NCBI RefSeq assembly: GCF_020216025.1
Contig: NZ_JAIWNC010000031.1
Location: 1 to 64,000 of the forward strand
Length of the DNA stretch: 64,000 nt
Direction: 5' to 3'
Origin: Jidongwangia harbinensis
GTDB taxonomy: Bacteria > Actinomycetota > Actinomycetes > Mycobacteriales > Micromonosporaceae
Within the stretch, counting starts at the first letter, position 1; every line of letters begins with the position of its first letter. Below the pieces are notes generated by a model, which searched no databases, was not told the origin of the DNA, and saw nothing but the letters and a program-made list of their open reading frames with translations. A program made the translations under genes and the position numbers. Shown here piece after piece: positions 7,167 to 15,835 of the stretch.

Positions 7167-9800
7167 TCAGGCCAGGCCGGTGCGCCCACTGTCCAGATAG
7201 GCCTCGATGCGCTCGGCCGGGCCTGGCCGTCCGACCGCGAAACCCTGCCCGTACAGGCAGCCGGCGGCCCGGGCGCGCTCGATCTCCTCGTCCGTCTCCA
7301 GCCCCTTCGCGACGATCTCCAGGCCCAGCCGCCGTCCCAGGCTGACCACCACGTCGATGACCGCCGGACCGGACGTCTCGGCCGGCGGGTTCACCAGCGT
7401 CTTGTCCAGCTTCAGCATGTCCACCGGCAGCCGCCGCAGGTGGGCCAGCGACGCCTGACCCGCCCCGAAGTCGTCGAGCGCGGCCCGGACGCCGAGTTTG
7501 CGCAGGCCGGCGAGGGCGGCCACGATGGCCGGCACGTCCTCGGCGATCCAGGTCTCGGCCACCTCGACGACCAGCCGTTCCGGCTCGACGGCGTACCGCG
7601 CGAGGGTGGCCGCCACCTGGTCCGGGAAGCGGGCGGTGAGGAGTTCCCGGGGCGCCACGTTCACCGACAGCCAGAACTCGCCGTCGCCGCCGGACCAGTT
7701 GGCGAGCCGGCGGCACGCCGTGTCCAGGACCCATTCGTCCAGCTCGGCGGCGATGCCCACGGCCCGCGCGATGGGCAGCAACTCGGCGGGCAGGATGGTG
7801 CCCAGCTTCGGATGCCGCCAGCGCAGCAACGCCTCCACCCCGACCGGCTGGCGGTCCCGCAGGCTCACCACCGGCTGGTAGACCAGGTCCAGTTCGCCCT
7901 TCTCGGCCGCGCTGAGCAGCTGCTGTTCCAGGTCCATCCGGCGGTGCAGCTGGATCTCGATGTCGGTGTCGTACCACTCGACCCGGTCCCGCCCGAGCTG
8001 GCGGGCGCGGCTGCGAGCCAGATCGGCGTGCCGCAGCACCTCGTCGGAGTCCGCGCCGCCGGCCAGCTCGGCGAGGCCCACGCTGGTGTGCAGCCCGACG
8101 ATCGCACCGGGCAGTTCATACGGCTCGCTCAACGCGGTGACCAGCCGGGTGGCCAGCGCGTACGCCAGCACCGCACCGTCCGCGGTGAGCACCGCGAACT
8201 CGTCGCCGCCGAGCCGGGCCGGGACGTCGGTGTCGCTCAGCAGGCTGCGGATCCGCCGGCCCACCTCGATCAGCACCGCGTCGCCGGTCTCCCGGCCCTT
8301 GCCGTCGTTGACCTCGGCCAGCCCGTGCAGGTCGATCACCAGAAGCGTGCCCTGCTGCCCGGGACGCCGGCGGAACTCGAGCAGTTCCCGCATCAGCGCG
8401 CGCCGGTTGGCCAGCCCGGTCAGCTGGTCGGTGTACGACAGCCGGTGCAGCGTGCGCTCCAGCTGCCGCCGCTCGCTCACGTCCCGCACGTGCACGACCA
8501 GGGCCGCCACCTCGGGCACCGCGCGCTGATCGGCCACCGTGGACTCGGTGTCCCGCCAGACCCCGTGCCCGTCGCGGATCCGCGCGTTCACCAGGGCTGG
8601 CGACCCGCCGGCGTGCTCCCCGTCCAGCACGGACCTGATCGCCGCCTCGGCGCCGGCGACGTCGTCCGGGTGGATCAGCTCCCGGAAGTTGCGGCCCACC
8701 ACCTCGCTGTCGGCCAGCCCGAACAACCGGGCCGCGGCGGGCGACTGCCAGCCGACCACCAGATGCTCGTTCAGCACCATGGTCAGGTCGGTGGCGCCGG
8801 CCACCAGGGACCGGAAGTGCGCCTCGTTCGTCTTCAGCCGGCCCGCGTACCGCCGGATGTCGCTGACCACGAGCAACTCGCGCATGGTCAGCACGGCCAC
8901 CATGGACAGACCCAGGCCGATCGCGACCGGGTCGAACGTGCCCACCGTGATCAGGTGGTACGCGGCGGCCACCACCCCCACCGCGGCCGGCACCGCCAGC
9001 AGTGGATAGCCGGCCAGGTACTGGTCCGGCTCGCGCGGCTCGAGCCGCGGCGGGGGCAGGTCGCGCCGGGAGCCGCCCTGCGCGGTCAGGGTCAGGCCGG
9101 CCACCACGGGCAGGCCCAGCAGCGGCAGGGCGAACCCGTCGTCCTGGCCCTGGGCCAGCAGGCTGACGATCGCGTACGTCCCGAGGACCACCAGGACCGC
9201 GCCCAGCCCGCAGAGCAGCGAGGGACGCCGGTGCGGGCGGCCCCGCAGCACGGTCACCACCACGATGGACGCGCCGGCCGCGGCGATCAGGGTGGCCGGC
9301 AGGGTGGTGGCGGGTGCCCGGCCCATCGGCGGCACCAGCCAGGCGGCGAAGCCCAGGCTGACGCCCAGCCCGAGCCCGTCGAACGCCCGGCGCAACCGGA
9401 CCGGCATCGTGGTGGCGGCACCGGGCAGCAGCATGGTGCCGAGCACGAACAACCCGGCCACCACGCCCAGCCCGAACGTCAGTGCCACCCGCGGGCTCGG
9501 CGGGCGCAGCAGCGGCAGCGCGACGGTGAGGCCGGTCGCCAGCGCCGCCATCCCGACGAAGCCGGCGCCGCGGCAGGCCGCGAACGTGCCGTCGGCGTGG
9601 TGGATGGCCAGCGCGGAACGCACCAGCAGCACCGTGGACCAGAGCGCGGTCAGGCCGACGCCGGCGACCAGGGCGGTGCGGGCGTTCACCAGCCCCGTGG
9701 CGCCGGCCAGCAGGGCCAGCACGGCGACCGCCGGGACAGCGAGGAGCCGGACCTGGTCGGCCGGGCGGGTCGGGGGGCGCGCGGTAGGCAGCAGTGCCAC
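7167..9800 (-). CDS. Membrane PAS-GGDEF-EAL cyclic-di-GMP protein
   Basis: Predicted dual enzyme that makes and/or breaks cyclic di-GMP. The GTG at 9800 is preceded by AGGAGA with 8-base spacing, giving 877 residues; the longer open frame upstream reads through the MoaD-like gene and has low-complexity Arg-rich translation. About nine or ten hydrophobic segments fill residues 14-290. A PAS domain follows at about 300-430, a GGDEF domain with intact RLGGDEF near residue 528, and an EAL domain with EALLRW, DDFGAG and KLDK. Both active-site signatures look intact, so either activity is possible. The usual VAEGVET of EAL domains reads AKGLET here. It is monocistronic and convergent with the LacI-family gene. 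Confidence 0.88.
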   Translation of the reverse strand: MALLPTARPPTRPADQVRLLAVPAVAVLALLAGATGLVNARTALVAGVGLTALWSTVLLVRSALAIHHADGTFAACRGAGFVGMAALATGLTVALPLLRPPSPRVALTFGLGVVAGLFVLGTMLLPGAATTMPVRLRRAFDGLGLGVSLGFAAWLVPPMGRAPATTLPATLIAAAGASIVVVTVLRGRPHRRPSLLCGLGAVLVVLGTYAIVSLLAQGQDDGFALPLLGLPVVAGLTLTAQGGSRRDLPPPRLEPREPDQYLAGYPLLAVPAAVGVVAAAYHLITVGTFDPVAIGLGLSMVAVLTMRELLVVSDIRRYAGRLKTNEAHFRSLVAGATDLTMVLNEHLVVGWQSPAAARLFGLADSEVVGRNFRELIHPDDVAGAEAAIRSVLDGEHAGGSPALVNARIRDGHGVWRDTESTVADQRAVPEVAALVVHVRDVSERRQLERTLHRLSYTDQLTGLANRRALMRELLEFRRRPGQQGTLLVIDLHGLAEVNDGKGRETGDAVLIEVGRRIRSLLSDTDVPARLGGDEFAVLTADGAVLAYALATRLVTALSEPYELPGAIVGLHTSVGLAELAGGADSDEVLRHADLARSRARQLGRDRVEWYDTDIEIQLHRRMDLEQQLLSAAEKGELDLVYQPVVSLRDRQPVGVEALLRWRHPKLGTILPAELLPIARAVGIAAELDEWVLDTACRRLANWSGGDGEFWLSVNVAPRELLTARFPDQVAATLARYAVEPERLVVEVAETWIAEDVPAIVAALAGLRKLGVRAALDDFGAGQASLAHLRRLPVDMLKLDKTLVNPPAETSGPAVIDVVVSLGRRLGLEIVAKGLETDEEIERARAAGCLYGQGFAVGRPGPAERIEAYLDSGRTGLA

Positions 9801-10032
9801 GTCAGCGGTCTCCTGCGCTGGGTGAGGGGCGGGCGGACGGGCGCGGCGGCGGGGAGGGGTCACTGCACCCACACCGGCTAACGCCCGTCCCTCGATCAGG
9901 TTACGGCGCGGTAGAAATGCTCTGCACGTTCGGATCGTCGGGTATGGATCGGCGCCGGTCAAACGCACGCCGGCCATTCGACCCGTCCGGAGCGCACGCC
10001 TGTCCCACCGGCCGATGCGCGCGGACGGCCGG

Positions 10033-10308
10033 CTACCCGCCCGCGACCGACGGCAGCACCTGGATCTCCGCCGTCGGCGGCACCGGCGTGTCCAGCCCGG
10101 CGGAACGGCGGCAGTCCTCCCCGTCGACATAGACGTTGACGTAGCGCCGCAGCACCCCCTGCTCGTCGCGGATCCGGCGTTCCAGCCGGGGCCACCGGCG
10201 GCCGATCTCGTCCAGCACCGCCGCCAGCGACCCGTCCGCGTCGACCCGCAGCCGGGACTCCCCACCGGCCTCCGCGCGCAGCACGCCGGGCACCAGCACC
10301 ACCGGCAT
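10033..10308 (-). CDS. MoaD/ThiS-like beta-grasp sulfur-carrier-type protein
   Basis: A 91-residue ubiquitin-fold protein ending in Gly-Gly (SVAGG at the C-terminus), the diagnostic feature of MoaD/ThiS sulfur carriers, whose terminal Gly is adenylated and thiocarboxylated. Its ATG overlaps the stop of the upstream beta-propeller gene by one base (TGATG), so the two are translationally coupled. No moaE, thiG or E1-type adenylase is nearby, so the acceptor pathway is not shown here. The context suggests a function tied to the propeller protein rather than to standard molybdopterin synthesis. Confidence 0.8.
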   Translation of the reverse strand: MPVVLVPGVLRAEAGGESRLRVDADGSLAAVLDEIGRRWPRLERRIRDEQGVLRRYVNVYVDGEDCRRSAGLDTPVPPTAEIQVLPSVAGG

Positions 10309-11399
10309 CAGCTCTGCACCGCCCGCACGCACAGCACGTCGGGGAGATGCGCGGCCACCGCCGACCAGGTCTCGCCCTCGTCCCGGGTGGCGAACACGTC
10401 GCCGGACCGGGTGCCGAAGTAGACACCGGCCGGCTCGCCGTCGTCCGTGGTCATCGCGTCGCGCAGCACCACCGGGTAATACGGGTCGGTCGGCAGGCCC
10501 TTCTCCTGCGGCTGCCAGGTCTCGCCCGCGTCGGTGGAGCGGAACACCCGGCAGCGCAGGTCGACCGGATGGCGCTCGCTGTCCGCGGTGAGCGGGAAGC
10601 TCCACAGCACGCCGGGCCGGCGCGGGTGCGACACGATCGCGAACCCGAAGTCGGACGGCAACGTCGCGGCGATCGACTCCCAGGTCCCGCCGCCGTCGCC
10701 GGAGCGGTAGACGCCATGGTGGTTCTGCAGGTAACAACGCTCCGGATCGGCCTGGTCGCGGGCCACCTTGTGCACGCACTGGCCGAACTCCGGCCACGGG
10801 TCGGGCAGGAAGTATGCCTTGACGCCGGTGTTCGACGGCGACCAGGAGGCACCGCCGTCGGACGTGCGGTAGACCCCGCCGGTCGACATCGCCACCAGCA
10901 CCCGCTGCGGGTCGTCCGGATGCGGCAGGATCGTGTGGATCGCCTGACCGCCGTAGCCACCCTCCCACTGCGGCCGGTGCGGGTGGTCCCACAGGCTCTG
11001 CACCAGCGCATAGGTCCGGCCGCCGTCGGTGGACCGGAACAGCGCGGACGGCTGGGTGCCGGCATAGACCACGTCGGGCTCCGCCGGACCGGCCGGCGCG
11101 ATCTGCCAGACCCGCTCGACCGCGGCGCCGGCCCCGGCGGGGAACGCCAGCGGCGCGGTGTCCGGCTCCTGCCAGGAACCTCCGAGGTCGTCGCTGATCG
11201 CCACGCTCGGCCCGAAATGCGAGTTGTCCACCCCTGCGAGGATGCGCGGCGGGCCACCGGGGCGCCTGGTGTCGAACGCCACGGCGTAGACCGACGTGCC
11301 GGCGAAGTGCGCGGAGCTCACCTGCCAGGTCCGCCGGTCGTCGTCGCTGGTGGCCAGGAACAGGCCCTTCTGGGTGCCGATCGCAAGCAGCGTGGTCAT
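10308..11399 (-). CDS. Asp-box (BNR/sialidase-like) beta-propeller protein
   Basis: A 363-residue protein with at least six Asp-box repeats of the form S-x-D-x-G-x-T-W (SDDLGGSW, STDGGRTY, SDGGASW, GDGGGTW, STDAGETW, TRDEGETW), spaced as in sortilin/Ycf48-type propellers. It has no signal peptide and lacks the conserved Arg triad and Asp/Tyr/Glu set expected of a true sialidase, so automatic names such as exo-alpha-sialidase are doubtful. I start at the ATG at 11399, with GAGGTG about 8 bases upstream; the GTG 9 bases earlier abuts that site. It is coupled to the MoaD-like gene. Molecular function is unknown. Confidence 0.75.
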   Translation of the reverse strand: MTTLLAIGTQKGLFLATSDDDRRTWQVSSAHFAGTSVYAVAFDTRRPGGPPRILAGVDNSHFGPSVAISDDLGGSWQEPDTAPLAFPAGAGAAVERVWQIAPAGPAEPDVVYAGTQPSALFRSTDGGRTYALVQSLWDHPHRPQWEGGYGGQAIHTILPHPDDPQRVLVAMSTGGVYRTSDGGASWSPSNTGVKAYFLPDPWPEFGQCVHKVARDQADPERCYLQNHHGVYRSGDGGGTWESIAATLPSDFGFAIVSHPRRPGVLWSFPLTADSERHPVDLRCRVFRSTDAGETWQPQEKGLPTDPYYPVVLRDAMTTDDGEPAGVYFGTRSGDVFATRDEGETWSAVAAHLPDVLCVRAVQS

Positions 11400-11507
11400 G
11401 GGGCACACACCTCGTCGTCTGTGCGGACTGGGGTTTGGCTGTGCCGGACATTATGCGCGCGAGGTCCGACAAGAATGGCTCGTCCGGCGGATGCGAGGAT
11501 GACCGGC

Positions 11508-11924
11508 GTGAGCGACAAGCCAGTGCTGCGCGTCCGCAAGTCCGGTGCCCTGCTGGTGGCCGCGCTGATCGCGTTCGTGAGCACGGTGCCGCTGGCCGGT
11601 GCCCGGTGGGCGCTCACGCCACTGCTGCTCGTCCCGCTCGCGGCCGGCGTCTGGGCCTGGCGGGCCGGCACCGACGTCCACCCCGACCGGCTCCGGGTGC
11701 GGGCCCTGATCGGGACCACCGAGGTCCCGTGGTCCCAGGTGGCCGAGCTGGCCCCGGACCCGCGGGGCCGGGTGTCCGCGCTGCTGGACAACGGCAACGT
11801 CATCCGGCTCACCGGCGTGACCACGGCCAACCTGCCCGCGGTGCTGGCCGCGGGTGGTCAGCAGATGTCCCCCGCGCCCGACACCGACACCGACACCGAC
11901 ACCAACGAGACCGCGCCTCAGTAA
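11508..11924 (+). CDS. Small membrane protein, PH-domain-like
   Basis: About 138 residues with two N-terminal membrane helices and a short beta-rich cytoplasmic part (DRLRVRALIGTTEVPWSQVAEL), typical of bacterial PH-domain membrane proteins. The GTG at 11508 has GAGG 9 bases upstream; an in-frame ATG at 11499 is an alternative start. The tail is Asp-Thr rich because four perfect copies of the hexamer GACACC sit at 11880-11903. The stop overlaps the end of the convergent dehydrogenase gene by 7 bp. Function unknown. Confidence 0.72.
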   Translation: MSDKPVLRVRKSGALLVAALIAFVSTVPLAGARWALTPLLLVPLAAGVWAWRAGTDVHPDRLRVRALIGTTEVPWSQVAELAPDPRGRVSALLDNGNVIRLTGVTTANLPAVLAAGGQQMSPAPDTDTDTDTNETAPQ

Positions 11925-12847
11925 CCGTTCTCGACCACGTTGACCAGCGGCTCACCGGCCGCGAACCGGCGCAGCTGGGCACCCACCAGCCGGTAGGCCC
12001 GCGGCAGCAGGCCACGCACCGAGCCGCCGGTGTGCGGCGTGAGGAAGAGGTTGGGCAGCTGCCAGAGCGGGTGGCCGGCGGGCAGCGGTTCCGGGTCGGT
12101 GACGTCCAGCGCCGCGCTGATCCGGCCCTCGGCCAGCTCGGTGAGCAGCGCGGCGGTGTCCACCACCGGGCCCCGGGCCGCGTTCACCAGCAGCGCACCG
12201 TCCCGCATCGCGGCCAGGAACCGGGCGTCGACCAGGCCCCGGGTCTGCTCGGTCAACGGCACCACCAGCACCACCACGTCCGCGTGCGGCAGCAGCTCGG
12301 GCAGGTCGGCCACGCCGTGCACGTCGTCGTCCGGGCGGGCGGTCCGCGCCACCCGGGTCACGGTCACCTCGAACGGCGCCAGGTGGCGCTCGACGGCGCG
12401 GCCGATCGAGCCGGCCCCGACGATCAGCACCCGGGCGCCGGTCAACTCGGCGGTCGGCATGTACTCGTCGTACGCCCAGTCCTCGCGCGCCTGCGCCCGG
12501 ACGAACGCCGGGAACTGGCGCAGCATCCCCACCGTGGCACCGACCACCCACTCGGCCACCGGCGCGTCGTGCACGCCCCGGGCGTCACAGAGCTGCACCC
12601 CGGCCGGCAACCGGCCCACCCAGGTGTCCGCCCCGGCGGAGAGCAGCTGCACCACCTCCAGGCCGGTCAGCTTGGCCAGCACCTCCGTGGCGCGCGCCGT
12701 GGCCAGGAACGGCGGCACCCAGAAGCGGAGGTCCGCCGGGTCGGACGGCAACGACCGCGGGTCCGGGCAGACCTCCAGCTCGACACCGAACGGCAGGTCA
12801 CCGAGCAGCGTGCGGCCCTCTTCGTGCGGAATCCAGACTTTCACCAC
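11918..12847 (-). CDS. D-isomer-specific 2-hydroxyacid dehydrogenase
   Basis: NAD(P)-dependent oxidoreductase of the D-2-hydroxyacid family, 309 residues. The Rossmann motif is VLIVGAGSIGRAVE near residue 143. The catalytic Arg lies in NAARGP, the Glu in TDPEPLP and the His in LTPHTGG, so the active site is complete. The N-terminal substrate domain is divergent, placing it with the short hydroxypyruvate/phosphoglycerate-dehydrogenase-like group rather than SerA. Two GTG codons in tandem begin the frame. The 3' end overlaps the PH-like gene. The substrate cannot be inferred. Confidence 0.85.
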   Translation of the reverse strand: MVKVWIPHEEGRTLLGDLPFGVELEVCPDPRSLPSDPADLRFWVPPFLATARATEVLAKLTGLEVVQLLSAGADTWVGRLPAGVQLCDARGVHDAPVAEWVVGATVGMLRQFPAFVRAQAREDWAYDEYMPTAELTGARVLIVGAGSIGRAVERHLAPFEVTVTRVARTARPDDDVHGVADLPELLPHADVVVLVVPLTEQTRGLVDARFLAAMRDGALLVNAARGPVVDTAALLTELAEGRISAALDVTDPEPLPAGHPLWQLPNLFLTPHTGGSVRGLLPRAYRLVGAQLRRFAAGEPLVNVVENGY

Positions 12848-12940
12848 CCCAACCTAGGCCCTGTGCCGTCCGGACGGATCAGGTGTGCCGGACGTCCCGG
12901 CGCCCACGGCTACCCTGGTTCGTGTGAACGAGGAGATCCA

Positions 12941-14107
12941 GTGAGCGTGCCCCGCCGGCGGGTCCGGGCCGTGGCCGGGACGCTCGGCGCCGTGCTGGCC
13001 GTGAGCACCGCCTGCACGTTCGGGCCCCCGGATCCGGACGTGGCGGGCGCCCCGCCGAACCTGCCCGCGCCCTCGTACTCGACTCCCCCGGGTAGCGACG
13101 ACACCGAGCAGGAGGTGGCCGTCTCGGTGCTGGCCAAAGGCCTGGACGTGCCGTGGGGCATGGCGTTCCTGCCGGACGGCACGGCGCTGGTCACCGAACG
13201 GGACACCGCCCGGATCGTGCAGGTGGGGCCGGAGACCGACCCGGAGGGCCTCAAGGTCACCGAGGTGCAGCGGCTGAGCGAGGCGGTCAGCGGCGGCGAC
13301 GGCGGCCTGCTCGGCATCGCGGTGTCGCCGGCCTACGCCAAGGACAAGACGGTGTACGTCTACTACACCACCGCGACCGACAACCGGGTCGCCAAGCTGG
13401 TCCTCAAGGGCAGACCCGCACCGATCCTGACCGGAATCCCGCGCTCGGCGAACGACAACGGCGGGCAGCTGGCGTTCGGTCCCGACGGCTTCCTCTACGT
13501 CACCACCGGCGACGGCACACCCACCGGCACCCAGGCGCAGAACGCCAAGAGCCTGGGCGGCAAGATCCTGCGGATCACCACGGCCGGCAAGCCGGCACCC
13601 GGTAATCCGGTCAAGAACTCCCCGATCTGGTCGTCCGGGCACCGCAACGTGCAGGGCATCGCCTGGGACGCCGGAAAGCGGATGTACGCCAGCGAGTCGG
13701 ACCAGAAGACGTACAGCGAACTGAACGTCATCACCAAGGGCCGGAACTACGGCTGGCCGAAGGTCGAGGGCGCGGGCGCCGACGCGAAGTACACGAACCC
13801 GCTGCGCTCCTGGCCGAACGCCGACGCGCACTGCTCCGGGGTCGCCGTGCTGGAACGGATCATCGCCACCGCGTGCCTGCGCGGCGAGCGGCTGTGGATC
13901 CTCACCACCACCGGCAACGGCACCGTCCTCGGCCAGCCGCGCCCGCTGCTGGCCACCGAGTACGGGCGGCTCCGCGCACTGGCCGCCGCTCCGGACGGCT
14001 CGCTGTGGGTGAGCACCTCGAACCAGGAGGACGGCGGGGAACCGGACCCGGAGGACGACCGCATCATCCGCCTCGTCTTCTCCGGCGGCGGTGCCGGGCG
14101 GAGTTGA
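12941..14107 (+). CDS. PQQ-type sugar dehydrogenase lipoprotein (GDH/HHIP fold)
   Basis: A secreted beta-propeller of the soluble quinoprotein glucose/sorbosone dehydrogenase family, 388 residues. GTG follows GAGGAG with 5-base spacing. The signal peptide ends at Cys20 (AVSTAC), a plausible lipobox. Family features visible are DVPWGMAFLPDGTALVTER near the mature N-terminus, GDGGLLGIAV, and RNVQGIAWD. It probably oxidises aldoses at the cell surface, with PQQ or another quinone, but cofactor residues are not provable by eye. It is followed 48 bases later by the metallophosphoesterase gene on the same strand. Confidence 0.82.
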   Translation: MSVPRRRVRAVAGTLGAVLAVSTACTFGPPDPDVAGAPPNLPAPSYSTPPGSDDTEQEVAVSVLAKGLDVPWGMAFLPDGTALVTERDTARIVQVGPETDPEGLKVTEVQRLSEAVSGGDGGLLGIAVSPAYAKDKTVYVYYTTATDNRVAKLVLKGRPAPILTGIPRSANDNGGQLAFGPDGFLYVTTGDGTPTGTQAQNAKSLGGKILRITTAGKPAPGNPVKNSPIWSSGHRNVQGIAWDAGKRMYASESDQKTYSELNVITKGRNYGWPKVEGAGADAKYTNPLRSWPNADAHCSGVAVLERIIATACLRGERLWILTTTGNGTVLGQPRPLLATEYGRLRALAAAPDGSLWVSTSNQEDGGEPDPEDDRIIRLVFSGGGAGRS

Positions 14108-14155
14108 CCGCGGTGACTGTTTCACAACCGGCGCACGGGGGCAGGTGAGCGCCTG

Positions 14156-15793
14156 ATGAGTTCTAGTCTGCGCCGCTTCCCGCGGACCGTCGGGACGCGC
14201 ACCGCCCGGTTCCTGCGCCACCGGTGGACCCTCCGGATCCGGACCGCCGCGGCGATCCTGCTGATCAGCCTGTCCGGCGTGGTCGTCGGCACGCTGCTGT
14301 TCGCGCAGACCGACGTCGCGGTCGGCCCGTTCCGCGCCGAGATGTCGGTGAGCCCGTCGGTCTTCGGCGGGACCGAGGTGGACATCCCGCCGCTCGGCTC
14401 GCTGCACCTGGACAGCCACCGCGGCCCCATCCACCTCAACGTCAACCTCGGCTCTCTGGACCAGGAGCGCACCGAGGCGCTGATCGACCAGCCCGGCTCG
14501 TTCAGCACGGCCGGCCAGAGCGCGGTCGACGACGTCACCGGCGGGGTCCTGAAGGTCGGCCTGCGCGCGCTCGGCGCGGCGGTGGCGTGCGCGCTGCTGC
14601 TGTCCGCGCTGGTGTTCCGCAACGTCCGGCGGGTCGCCTGGTCCGGCGGGCTGGCGCTGGCCGTCACCGCCGGGAGCCTGGGCCTGGCGGCCGGCACCAT
14701 GCGACCCGACTCGCTCAGCGAGCCGCGCTACGAGGGGTTGCTGGTCAACGCGCCGGCCGTGGTCGGTGACGCCCGGCGGATCGCGGACAACTACGGCCGG
14801 TACGCGGAGCAGCTGGAACAGATCGTCGGCAACGTAAGCCGCATCTACACCACGGTCAGCAGCCTGCCGGTGTACGAGCCGGCCGGCAACACCACCCGCA
14901 TCCTGCACGTGTCCGACCTGCACCTGAACCCGGGCTCCTGGGGCATCATCCGGACCGTGGTGCAGCAGTTCGAGATCGACGCGGTGGTGGACACCGGCGA
15001 CATCGTCGACTGGGGCAGCAGCACCGAGACCTCGTACGTCGCGCAGATCGCCGACATGGGGGTGCCGTACATCTACGTGCGCGGCAACCACGACTCGGTG
15101 GCGACCGAGTCCGCGGTGGCCCGGCAGCCCAACGCCCGGGTGCTGAACAACACCGTCACCACGGTGAACGGTCTGACCATCGCCGGCATCGCGGACCCCC
15201 AGTTCACTCCGGACAAGAGCGAGACACCGGCGGCGGACGGGGACGAGCCCGCCACGTCGCCGCTGCTGCGCGCCGGGACCCAGCTCGCCGACACGATCCG
15301 GGCGTCGCCGACCAAGGTGCACGTGGCGCTGGTGCACGACCCGGCGATGGCGCCGCCGCTGTCCGGCGCGGTGCCGCTGGTGCTGGCCGGGCACCGCCAT
15401 CAGCGCGAGGTGAGCATGCTGCCGGCACCGGAGGCGGCACCGGGCGCTTCGACGCCGCCCGCCGCGGGCACCCCGCCCGCACCGACGCGGATCATGGTGG
15501 AGGGCTCGACCGGCGGCGCCGGCCTGCGCGGGCTGGAGGACGAGGAGCCCACGCCGCTCGCGCTGTCCGTGCTCTACTTCGACGAGCTGCAGGAACTCAA
15601 GGCCTACGACGACATCGAGCTGGGCGGCACCGGCCAGTCACAGGTCACGCTGGAGCGCAAGGTGGTCGGCCACGACACCGAATCGACCGCCGGCTCGTCG
15701 ACCCCCACCGGGCCGACCCCCACCGGGCCGACGCCGGGCGGGCCGACCCAGGGCGGGCCGACCCCGGGCGCGAGCATCCCGCCCAGCCGCTGA
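14156..15793 (+). CDS. Membrane metallophosphoesterase
   Basis: Calcineurin-like phosphoesterase, 545 residues. Hydrophobic segments lie near residues 24-46 and 140-185. All metal-site blocks are present in order: DLH (VSDLHLN), GDIVDWG, GNHD, VHD and GHRH, so a two-metal active site is expected. Topology predicts the catalytic domain after the last helix. The C-terminus carries a Thr/Pro/Gly tail of near-perfect 15-bp tandem units (about 15706-15780). It follows the quinoprotein dehydrogenase gene and may share its transcript. The substrate is unknown. Confidence 0.85.
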   Translation: MSSSLRRFPRTVGTRTARFLRHRWTLRIRTAAAILLISLSGVVVGTLLFAQTDVAVGPFRAEMSVSPSVFGGTEVDIPPLGSLHLDSHRGPIHLNVNLGSLDQERTEALIDQPGSFSTAGQSAVDDVTGGVLKVGLRALGAAVACALLLSALVFRNVRRVAWSGGLALAVTAGSLGLAAGTMRPDSLSEPRYEGLLVNAPAVVGDARRIADNYGRYAEQLEQIVGNVSRIYTTVSSLPVYEPAGNTTRILHVSDLHLNPGSWGIIRTVVQQFEIDAVVDTGDIVDWGSSTETSYVAQIADMGVPYIYVRGNHDSVATESAVARQPNARVLNNTVTTVNGLTIAGIADPQFTPDKSETPAADGDEPATSPLLRAGTQLADTIRASPTKVHVALVHDPAMAPPLSGAVPLVLAGHRHQREVSMLPAPEAAPGASTPPAAGTPPAPTRIMVEGSTGGAGLRGLEDEEPTPLALSVLYFDELQELKAYDDIELGGTGQSQVTLERKVVGHDTESTAGSSTPTGPTPTGPTPGGPTQGGPTPGASIPPSR

Positions 15794-15835
15794 ACTGATC
15801 CCGCGGTGCCGGGGCGTCGCGCCGTACCCCGTTGG

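Noticed and set aside
9801..10032. Small RNA or tRNA in the gap before the GGDEF-EAL gene
   Set aside because: No cloverleaf, no terminator and no convincing promoter could be found; probably just upstream regulatory sequence.
10308..11399. True sialidase
   Set aside because: Asp boxes are present but no signal peptide and no catalytic Arg triad could be found.
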